In this document: positions 54,081-64,000 of the stretch, piece after piece | Layout of the letters: each line of letters begins with the position of its first letter | Numbering within the stretch: the stretch's first letter is position 1 | Origin: Leptoclinus maculatus | Lineage: Eukaryota > Chordata > Actinopteri > Perciformes > Stichaeidae | Assembly (NCBI GenBank): GCA_032191485.1 | Contig: JAVDOI010000019.1 | Location: 1,950,612 to 2,014,611 of the forward strand | Reading direction: 5' to 3' | Length of the DNA: 64,000 nt | Translations under genes and position numbers: made by a program | The notes under the pieces: generated by a model | What the model was told of the DNA's origin: nothing | Seen by the model: the letters and a program-made list of their open reading frames with translations, nothing else | The model's database searches: none

Positions 54081-56636
54081 AATTCTTTCACAGTGCGTTT
54101 TCAGTTATTTCATTTGTAACTTTTTTGTCGGCTAAAAATGTCCTATTCAGCGGTCGGTTGTACTTAGGTCCGTCCTCCCAAAACCAAGATGTCAAAGATC
54201 AAAATGTCTAACTCGAGGCTTCAAAACCATCGTCCACAAACCAATGGGCGACTGGCAGAAATCCATCCAAAGGTTGATGAGACAATTCACTCAAATCCAC
54301 AAATGTCAACCTCATGGTGGCACTAGAGGAAAAAGGATTCATCTTGTGGGGACCATGAAATTCTGTGCCAAATGTGGCAAAATCTCTGACTGCTGATACA
54401 CTTATTAATGTTTCATATTACATATTATCAACTCACATCTTAGATAGTGGTGGTTAAGGTGCATCCACGTACCAGGTTAAGGCAAAATGCCCAAAAATAA
54501 TCTAAAAAAAAAATCTGAGCGGTCCATCAGAATTGACACCAACCACACAGTCAGACAGATGCATCTTACGCAATCAAAGTCTGTATATCACTGTAAATGA
54601 GCTCTTGGTGTGATTGCAGCCTAAGGACAGTATATACTATGGGCCACATGTGTTCACGAAAGGCGCTTCTTATTGCGATTTTGACCTTAATGTCAACTAA
54701 ATCCACCACAGGATTTAAATAGTCTAATGTGGTGTGAAGATGGCATGGATAACAAGTTTGTATTTATTTGCTTGTCGCTCTATGTGCTCTCATTCCCAAC
54801 TTGTTACATGAGGACGCTGGGTCAGGAGCCCTTTGTACTGGGTAACCCTTGGCTTCATGCAACAAAACTACTTGGTTAGGTTCAGTAAAAGATCGTGGTT
54901 TGGGTTAAAATAAGTAGACTGTGTTATGTAACTTCAGTTATGTAGCCTCTATTACATTACTTTTGGTTTCACAAGGGATACAAACAGCAGTCTCCTGTGT
55001 TTGTCTGTTTGAACACAGAAAAGACAGCAGGACACTTTTGTTCCACGTTGTGTTTTTAGACAGATATTCGTATTCTTTGCTCTACATGACTGATTTGAAG
55101 TGGGTGGCTTATTGAAAAACTGGATTGCATAAAAACCACAGTAGAGTCATTATTGATGCGAATTTAACTCCGTGGACATCTGATTTAAAGGACTCCTGTG
55201 ATGCCCATAAACTGTCGGCTTCTTAGAATACAGTGTTACTGCAGCCTGTTTTTACACCTGCGGTCAAACAGGGATGCTCGTCATGAGGTTCATCAATGGT
55301 TGATAACAGAGTCTTATTGTAACTGCTCAACAGTAAACATGTCTGCTGCTTCCATCCGGCTCTGAACACAGACCAGCTTGTAAAAACTTACCACACTGTT
55401 AATACAACACACTCTTGATTTTAAATGGGGTTTGGTTTGGTCTGGACTGCCATTAAGAGTTCCTACAGTACTTCAATATTTAGTGCCATTTGACATACTT
55501 GAAAAAATAAATAATTAAATATTTATGACGAATGGCAACAAATATACAAAAAAGCTTATGTTAAGTTAGAATTGTCCTTTTTGCAGCTTAATTAACCAAT
55601 ATTGTATTTGGCAACCATGCCATTCCTTATAAAGCAGCAGTAATATACTACTGAGGTAATGCTTTAACAATCTATTAAAGCTGCACTTATTATATTTTTT
55701 GTATCAGGGCCAATTTACTATTTAGTTCAGTCTTGCCACTTGCATCAACCAACCAGCAGTTTTAACTCTTTTAAACCCATTTTACACCCTTTGCACAGCC
55801 GCTACAGCAGACATCCCGTAAGATATCATTGTCAGTCAGAAAAATCACAATGTGATTATTTTTCCTCATTATTCTGCTTTTGACTGAACCTTAAGTCACC
55901 TCTGTCAGCGGACAAGTCTGATTCTGAGTTAGTTAAGAACAGGGTTTTGCTCTATATGCCTGCATGAAAGAGGTTCACTATCAAAACCAGACTGGCTAGA
56001 GGCTCCGAAAAGCAACATGTTAGGCCAATTGTATTGCCTAGATGTCACAGAACAATGAAACATTTGGTTTCTGCAATTTAACAGCAAACTCACTTTGACA
56101 CCGTGGAAGAGCTTCACAAAAACTGTGCTGTGCTGTGGAGCGGTTAATGTGCAATTTTAGGATTCCTGATGTCACTTGATTTTCTCCCGTGAAAAGCCCC
56201 CTCTTTCTATTAATACTGTATTTGTTGGATTTAGGGGAATTTGGAGAGCTCAGTGTTGTGTGTTAAGCCAGCTGTTTGTATAATGACACTGTTGTCAGTG
56301 TAATTGGGATGCAGACCAGCAGAAGACAAGCAAGAATTCAAAGAGTTTCGAAGCACCGATGCTTCCTGAAACAGGACTTGGATCTAAATCATCTGTTTAC
56401 CCTCCTGGCTCCTGCATGCATTTTATTCCCAGAGATACTGCAGTGGTCCAGAGACACATGCTCTCCTGCTGACGTGGGACTGAATCCCACTTGTGATTTC
56501 TCTGCTGGGACTAGTTTGTTCCTCTCTCTCTCTCTACTTTCCCACTATCTTAATGACTTTAAGGGAAAAGCGCATGTCTAGAGATGGAATTGTCATATGT
56601 AATTTTTTGCAGAACTATATATATATAACTATATAT

Positions 56637-57549
56637 TAGTGCTGGGCAAGTTAACGCATTAATTAATTAATGCCGACAATTACGTTATCGCGCATTAACG
56701 CATTTTTTAAAAATGTTTTATTTTGAAAGTCCGTTGCTCACTGGCAGCGGTGGAGGAAGTCTTCAGACTACGTTGATGCATGTGGGAGAAGTATAGATAA
56801 ACAAAAGCAAGACAAGCTAACAGATGCTACAGAGAAGTGGATACAAACTGCAGCCGGTTAGTATTGTGGAAGATGTCGGTCTGAGGAACGTTCTCAAGGT
56901 GCGTTAGTGTCGTGTTTGGTGTGAACGCACCTTTAGGATCGCAACGAATGACGGCAGGTATGAGCCTCAAGAATGAGCTAAGAAAGTTAGCGGAAAGATT
57001 AACGTGAGACAACATCCGGTTTCTTCAGACGAACATCCGGTTTTCAGAATAAGATGCCAACAAAGTATAAAACATGCTACCTGCATCTCGTGTGCGTACA
57101 GTGTCTTTATTCTTTGATCGCTGGGTAACCATAATTACCTCGGAGTTACAGCATTATATTGATGAACAGTAGAGCTGCATTCACATGCTCTGACTGTCAT
57201 GAAGACACACATTTTGATGAAACGGGCTGAAACATTTTATTCATGTTGCACAGCAGTGGAACGTTTCACATACAGTCAGCACACTGAGCACAGACAGTGC
57301 AAGAAATATGATCGCTACTGTGTAAAGGGAATACTGCTGTTAAAAAGAACCGTATTTGTTTTAAGTGTTTGCAAACCAAATGTTATTGCACTTTTGTTCA
57401 TATAGCAGTACTTTTAAAATAAAAGTGCGCAATACACTACTTTTGAATTAATTATTGAACTTTGCCATAACAATGCGATTAATCGCAATTAATCGAAAGA
57501 ATCCGTGCGATTAATCGCGATTAAAAATTGTAATCGTTGCCCAGCACTA
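56637..57549. mobile_element. Non-autonomous hAT-like DNA transposon (third family)
   Basis: Ends tagtgctgggcaa ... ttgcccagcacta, flanked by the 8-bp duplication ctatatat at 56629-56636 and 57550-57557. Subterminal regions are repeats of gattaatcgc / gcgcattaacgc. About 0.9 kb; no transposase. Confidence 0.92.
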
Positions 57550-57754
57550 CTATATATATTATATATTTTTCCCCCCGACGAGGGAAGGGGGGTCAGAGGG
57601 CCAAAGGTTTAGGAGTAAAGGTTCGTTAAATGTAATGTTTGGATAAGGTCAGCTTTTGCTTTTTTGTTGTTCGCTTTGGTTATTGTACAGAAGACATAAG
57701 GTGTATAGTATGCTGTTGTTACATTTCATTAAGCCAATCCAGCCGTTTCCTCGT

Positions 57755-57910
57755 CTTTCCTGTCTTTGTGCTAAGCTAAGCTAACCAGGCGGTAGCTTCA
57801 TATTTACTCTGCAGACGTAGAAAGTGGTGTGAATCTTCTCATCTAACTCTTGCCAACCGTTCCTTATATTTTGTGTTACCAGCTTCTGTCCCAGAGTGCT
57901 ATTTGACAGC
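57755..57910 (+). mobile_element. Teleost MITE remnant ('ctaagctaag' family)
   Basis: tctttgtgctaagctaagctaaccaggcggtagcttcatatttac ... cttctcatctaactcttgcc; matches the copy at 19140-19345. Confidence 0.65.
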
Positions 57911-57914
57911 CCTT

Positions 57915-59540
57915 GGAGATCTTACCTCCAGTGGGACGAAGGTGATAGTGATGACTTGTTCCTGGTAAATAAAAGCAGGTTGTGGCTTTAATTAAAAACT
58001 ATATTTACCGTGTAAATACTCCATAGCTCTGTGTTTCTCTAAGAACGGTTGTTTAACGTCAAGATGATGGCTCTAGGAACAGCACTCAAAATAGCACTCT
58101 AAAGGACTCACGAAAAAACCTGGTGGTTACTCTAGATTTAGTTTTCTTCTATGAAGCATCATTGTACTGTAGCTGCTGGAAATATCTGGCAGTGATACAT
58201 CTCTTTTACACACACCCCATACTTAAAATCAGGGCATTTCTGCACACACAAATCAGCGGACACACTCCATTGGCATTCGCATGGTAAACTAGGAAACAGC
58301 AGAATGGTCGGTCGTCTACGTGGGAAAGAATTTAGTAGCTATTCCCAGCCGCGCTTGTCATTTTACCACATGTCACATATTCACTCACAAAGGGGTGAAC
58401 CAGGGTGACTGCATCCGAATAAAACTGAGAACGCCTCCAGATTTTACTAATTCAATTTCACACGTCTGATGTGATCATTGTTGATATGGGTTGTAAAGCA
58501 CTATACAATTGTGGACAGTTTTTCTACTGTTTTACTGTCACAGTAACATGTTGATGTGAATTCCAGATGACTTGGTCAACAGTAGGAAGACTAACTTTAG
58601 CTCCCAGTCCCATAGCGTCTTCTTGGAATGTACATTGGAACAACATTTCGTTTGCCAACGGGTCCAATATAGGCTACTGACTGCCTTACACGACTGTGTT
58701 GGTGTGATTTTAAGATTTTAACGGCTGGACTACAAAACCACAACAAAACCAACAGTGGGCACGTGAGTAACAGTAATGATCTCACCTACCTCCATAAAGA
58801 CTCTGGAGTCAGTTCTGGACAGTAGTGGCTCCATCTTGGTTGTGAGTGGGAAGCAGGTGAGGGATCACACATACTACTGTCACATATACATTCTTTAGTG
58901 GCAAATGAGGCTCCCATCACTACATACAACTTGTGTACTTTACTTTTTTTGTTTAAATGTAATGTATTAGATTTACAAGTCGAATATTATTTTCCTCCGG
59001 TGTAGCCACTGTCTTCCTGCTGTTTCTGCTTAAATGAAATCTGCGTCGTTTTCTCCTCGTGGTGAACTGAAATCAGATCCTCTGTCTCTCATCACATGGG
59101 CTGCAGAGGCTGCACTTGGCTTCACAAGAGAAAACAACATTTTTTTCCCACGTTACATATCAGTTAGCCGAGAGAAATCAAGGAAACATTTTGAGTGAAA
59201 CCAAAAACTCTTTCTCTGCTACTTTCTCAAACGTGAACTCAAAGAAGGAGAAAGGCAATGAAAGAAAACAAAAACTCCCATCCTCCCAAGTGGAAGGCAT
59301 AAACTCTCTTTTTCCGTCTCTATCCATCATTTCGCCAGCAGACAAAGTTTTGACATCGCTGTCCGCAGGCAGCCCCAACACTTCACTTCCTCTCCATTAC
59401 CTCCCTCTTCCCTCATCACGTCCCTACACTGACGCTGACTCGTCTCTTTCCGCCTCCTAATCGTTCATGCTCTCCAGTCTTGATGGTCCACAAACTGTCG
59501 TGGAACATGACAGCAGTCACCCCCCAAGAAAAGACTCTGC
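57915..59540. other. Intergenic, no gene
   Basis: A plus-strand open frame of 114 codons at 59116-59460 is Ser/Lys-rich, with no domain and no supporting splice sites; I treat it as chance. Confidence 0.4.
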
Positions 59541-59559
59541 AGTTCCCTTCAGCTCTACT

Positions 59560-59840
59560 GATCGTTTCAGCATTTTTCAGCTCCTTGTTCTGTTTTAACC
59601 GCCCGCTACCTCACTGTTTTGGTTCAGTCATGGCTTTCATCAGAGCCGTTTACCCACCCCAGCTGTTTTGTGTTAAAAGGCCCTCTAGCAACCCACTGTA
59701 CACTACCTGCTCAGCACCAAACAGCAGACAGACAAAGTTTGCAACTAGATACAGAAAATAGTGGAGCATTTACCAGCTAGAGCCAGATATTTCCCTCAGG
59801 AGTTGGCGGAGACCAAAACAGAGCTAAAAGGAGCGCGAAA
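59560..59840 (+). repeat. Teleost interspersed repeat, copy 2
   Basis: Contains agccagatatttccctcagg, agttggcggagaccaaaaca and gagctaaaaggag; inverse copy at 41640-41770. The 93-codon frame over it is incidental. Confidence 0.6.
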
Positions 59841-59844
59841 GTTC

Positions 59845-60436
59845 AAACCCTCCCTTTTTTTATCACGTTGACACACTTAGCAAATCGCCAAGAAGTGGGC
59901 TTGCTTGTAGGATTGTAGATATAATTGTATAACAGAAAGTTATACAATTGTGACACACATTTCCCATTCAATACCAACCTCAGTAGAGCGTAATTGTAGG
60001 GGGTGTCAGAGCCTGTTCGACCATCTGACATCATCAAAAAAGGTGATGTGAGATGGATTTGTTCTTGTGTTACCTGAGCTAGAGGAGACAACTTTATGAA
60101 TGTGACATCGGTTGTGGAGGATGTGGAGCGCCTCTGCTGTCCTGAATCCTCCCCTCTGCCTCTTCAATACGGGACAGGACGGTGGAAATAATTCATGCCG
60201 TGTGTCCGTCCTCCCTGGGAAAAAAATTAAACGCTGCCGACATGTCTGGGACAAGAGCAGATGAGGGGAGAGCGACGTCTGAAAATAGAGTAGGGTATGA
60301 CAGAGGGCGAGACGGATGTTCTGAGTGAAAGAGTAAGGCAGAAAAGAGCGTGTGTGGGACGGAGAGAGAGACCTGTCAAAACCTGGCCTCTCCGCTGCCT
60401 CGTCAACTGCTTTTAGCATACCGCTCTTTCTCAGGG

Positions 60437-60477
<41 letters not shown>

Positions 60478-61942
60478 GACTGAACCTGAACCCCCTGCTA
60501 TCTCAAATCCGATATTCAACTCCTGGCAGTGGTTGTAAGTCAAGGAAATTACATTTTTAAGTAGAAATAAGCAGATGAACACAGTTTTACTTTAATATAT
60601 TACATGCATCAGATAGACATCTAAAACCAATACGTAAAAAATGCAGCGAAATCTCACCATCCTTATGTCTCACACGCTAAAATCCAGATGCCTGGACAAG
60701 AGCTTCAGTGACTTGTGAATGTGTGTGTGTGTGCACTATGTGTACAGTATGTGTAGGTATGTGCTCATTTTCACCTTGAAATCCTCTCAAGAAACCCTGA
60801 AGCTGTTTCTAAGACTCCAGGAACTCCTTCAAGGACCCCAGAAACATCCACTGAACCCATTCAAGAAATACAAATAAGAGCAAATACAAATATATATAAA
60901 GATACAGTAGATAAAGATAAAATAAAACGTTTAATGCATAAGAACTAATAGACATTTGTGTGTCTCCATTTGCTTTCTGGATTGTTCCATGCTAACGATC
61001 TGCAGGGCCCTCTCCAGTCAAAGGATGGCGGTAATGTACCTGAAACTGCCAAAAAAAGAACAGCCTGCACTAAAATGAATTTTTGCTGGCTGACTTGCAA
61101 CAATCTGCTTACATTTGAAGGCCATATGTTCTAACCCGCAAACAGGGACCCTTAGCCCAGGTGCGTGCTTATGCACACGCCTTCGACGTTTTCATGCGGA
61201 AAACACACCGAACATACAGAGCGCACCTTTCAGCACCATGGACAGCTCCTAAGCAGAGAAAAGAATTATGCTTTGTCTCCCAAAATGCATAATTTTAGTG
61301 TTTTGGTCACAGCATACTAAGATAAACAACACGGATGTCTTACAGGACACTCACGGACGCCAAGCTCTCACCCATACAGATGATCCAGTGGTTGCATCGA
61401 TGATCGTTAAAGTTGTACGCGAGGACTAAATGTCACGTCGCTTGGGGAGACTCATTTCCACCTATTTCATCCGTTTGAAATCACTGCGTCAGCATTAAGT
61501 TCAAAGCACCACAGCCTCACAGAGCTGCAACATGATTATGTAGACTGTTATTCTTGTTTGAGATCGTATAGCTACCAATCCGCCCGAGAAGCACGAAGTG
61601 GTCAAATGTGCACAAGGTAACACACACACACACACAGCTCCCCTTCCTGCTTCCAACAATGCGGCCCCTCCAGGTGACAACACCTAGAACCACATGTGCT
61701 AGAAGCTTTTTAGGAGCCCCCTCGGGCCCCTGCAAGTTCCCAGACCCCAGTTTGAGAACCACTGCATTGTGATCAAGGTTGTCGGTTGTAATCCCATTAA
61801 AAAAAGAATCAGATTAAAGCCCATTACAAGCCTGGAATGTGGGAGATAAGTATGATGTCAATCATAAAATAGAACATTTAGCAACAAAGCTTGTGGTCTG
61901 TTCATCTGGGTTTTCTTTCTCTGCCCACACACACATACACAC

Positions 61943-62019
<77 letters not shown>

Positions 62020-62505
62020 TAGCTTCTATAGGGGCAAGATACAATACATTAGATTAAAAAGGAATAGCTTCATGTTACTGTCAAAATATCACATGGCTCT
62101 GGTTACTGGCCAGACAGTGTGCATGTGTGTGTGTGTGTGTGTGTAAATCTAATCTGTAGGAAAGGTCTTTTGTCTATAGTTTTGTCCATATTTGAATGAG
62201 ATAATCAACTTTTTCCAGCCCAAAAATGAATGAACATACATTTGGGTATAGTAACATATTAGCTTTTGTTATAATTCCGCTGTGAGAGGAATTGTTTTTA
62301 TCTTCAGAACATTTGTCAGAGAGCCGGCTGCAGCATGAGACGGAGGATGGAGAGGGAAGCCACGAGGGAAACAATAATGGAGGGGAAAGAGAGAATGATT
62401 TAAAAAAAAATAACTCTGTTGTTCTCTCTTCCACCCTGTTCCTGGCACTCCAGTCTGGGATGCTAATTCAGTAATTGATCCTGAAACGCTGCGCTAAGGT
62501 TACTC

Positions 62506-62541
<36 letters not shown>

Positions 62542-63325
62542 TGGGGTTACAGTCCTTCTTGTTCTGAATCAGGGATGTGGAAGAGGAGGAAGGGTCACCC
62601 CCTGGGAAAGCAAAGAGAGAGAGGAGGAAATCACCGGGAGAGAAAGAGAGGGAAACAGATAGAGGTGCATGGGCAGGAAGAAGGGATGAAAAAGTAGAAA
62701 ACGGATTTAAGTTAGTGATTTAAAAAAAAAAAATGTCAGCTTAAAAAAAAAAAGACACAAAATTGTCTTCCTCCCACGGAATTGTGTGGTAGAAACTGAA
62801 GTTTACCTTATTTTTACCTTTATTAAGGGTCAACGTTATTTTCAGCAATGGCCATTCAATGTATTTGCACTCTTCACATACCTCTCTATGTGGTTGTTTT
62901 CATTGCTAGTGGTGGAGTCCGGGGGTTTAAGTTGCCCGCCTACACACAAGGGATTCACAGGAAATGAGGCATGCATGTAATCCAGCATTACGGTGAGTAA
63001 TTCTACATCAGCCTCACAGTTTACCGTTCACTAACGCTTGTCAGACCTGCATTAAGTTACTGTTAATGCAAACATTTCTGACTGCTACTGCTTCACCAGA
63101 ATGATGTGTTCTACATCAACACTGAGGACACGTGTTGATGTCTCACTCTGTACATTATGTCCTGACCCACTGTGCTGTGGAAACTCCACGCTGTATATGT
63201 GAAGATGTAGCTGACAAAGCCAACAAGGATGGCGGTATTTCACACGGCCACGGATCCTGGATGTCATACAGGTCCTGGGGGGGGGGACAGCAGGAATACC
63301 ACAAACAGCTCCACTGCCTTAATCG
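59845..63325. other. Intergenic, microsatellite-rich, no gene
   Basis: Holds (TG)n at 60441-60475, a very long (CA)n at 61926-62016, TG at 62125-62144 and 62508-62540, and a purine-rich block at 62575-62700. No coding signal. Confidence 0.5.
61926..62016 (+). repeat. Long (CA)n microsatellite
   Basis: About 45 ca units, perfect from about 61943. The longest simple repeat in the window. Confidence 0.95.
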
Positions 63326-63334
63326 CTTTTAAGT

Positions 63335-63530
63335 TGATCTGTCCGCACCAGGTCACCAGATGGTGGATCTCCCACCTGTAGGCACACTCATCCCCGCCAG
63401 AGATGAGCTCAATGAGGGTGGTGTCATCTACGAACTTCGAGATGTTGACGGACTGGTGGCTGGATGTGCAGCTGTTTGTGTGCAGTGAGAGGGGAACCGG
63501 TACTGATGGTCCAGGAGTCAGAGATGTGTC
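63335..63530 (-). mobile_element. LINE reverse-transcriptase fragment
   Basis: The minus strand reads PLSLHTNSCTSSHQSVNI then SKFVDDTTLIELISGGDE and AYRWEIHHLVTWC. This is the FADD/YADD catalytic region of a common fish non-LTR element, which normally reads FADDTTL. It is short and decayed. Confidence 0.8.
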
Positions 63531-63544
63531 TCCAGCTTCAAATG

Positions 63545-64000
63545 ATGCTTATGTTAGAGTATAGTCTGTCGTAAAAAAGTCATTGTATAGTACGCCATAA
63601 GAGACACAATAAAGTCATGGTATATCTTTTCATAATAAATGATAAAGGTAGTAATGATAATTCAACAAAAAATATATATAATAGAAGACAATTTGAATAC
63701 AAATATGAAAGAATGCTATAAGAAAATATGTAAAATATCTCAATTAAATGAAAGCTATGTAGAAGAGAATAATAAATATATATAAATATGCCAAATATAT
63801 CTGAACTAAAATGACAGACCTGTGTAGTTTTTAGAATAATAGTTGTTTGCAGAAATATACACCTGCCCCACCAACGCCAAGTATCCTCCCTTCACACAAT
63901 ATTTCAAAAATAAAAGGTTTGTCACATCCAAATAATGTGTTTTAGTAATATCTCACTGATTGAATGCTTTGGCCCTATATCACATGGAGTCACAGCCGGA
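63545..64000. other. AT-rich intergenic end of window
   Basis: Strongly A/T-rich with ata-type low complexity. No gene seen. Confidence 0.5.

Noticed and set aside
54139..54168. THAP-domain-like start MSYSAVGCT
   Set aside because: Stops after nine codons, and no zinc-coordinating continuation was found.
59116..59460. 114-codon plus-strand open frame
   Set aside because: Low-complexity Ser/Lys composition, no domain and no splice sites of matching phase; near repeat sequence.
61690..61765. Repeat-like string ending gtttgagaaccactg
   Set aside because: Probably the end of a common interspersed repeat, but no boundaries or second end could be found.
1..64000. CRISPR arrays, bacterial operons, prophage
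   Set aside because: Not expected or seen; the window is vertebrate nuclear DNA.

Overview
The window looks like nuclear DNA of a teleost, probably a percomorph. It has compact genes with GT-AG introns, dense CA/TG microsatellites, non-autonomous hAT-type transposons with 8-bp target duplications, fish-type LINE and SINE pieces, and the vertebrate gene order IL15RA - RBM17 - PFKFB3. I read exon boundaries by hand from splice sites, reading-frame phase and recognised protein families; no aligner was run.

Layout. 1-2086 is intergenic. 2087-3270 is a hAT-like element with an 8-bp target duplication. 4129-14950 (minus) is an interleukin-15 receptor alpha (il15ra) gene: signal exon, sushi exons, Ser/Thr/Pro stalk exons, transmembrane exon and short tail. 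Its middle has been tandemly duplicated, so there are two intact sushi cassettes, with a broken LINE between them and a hAT element in one copy. A shared promoter of about 0.9 kb separates it from rbm17 (SPF45, plus, 15875-21287, 12 exons inferred, 403 aa). Between rbm17 and the next gene lie a perfect 41-bp-arm hairpin, a 5'-truncated LINE with target duplication, and a second, inverted copy of the first hAT-like element. pfkfb3 (plus, 26913-33258, 529 aa, with an alternative 521-aa ending) follows. At 35790-36341 (minus) lie the last two exons of a gene I cannot name, with a frameshift near its end. From about 36.4 to 64 kb I find no convincing gene, only repeats: a tRNA-type SINE, a hAT-like element, LINE fragments, teleost MITEs, microsatellites and an old approx. 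1-kb-spaced direct repeat.

How it fits together. il15ra would present IL-15 to the shared beta/gamma receptors. rbm17 is an alternative-splicing factor. pfkfb3 sets fructose-2,6-bisphosphate and hence glycolytic flux. They are neighbours by conserved synteny, not an operon.

The main novelty is the il15ra sushi-cassette duplication. All duplicated exons are phase 1-1, so both can be spliced into one frame and give a two-sushi receptor alpha chain. The two sushi exons differ at 10 of 210 bases, all amino-acid changing, while the flanking intron copies differ by only about 1 percent.
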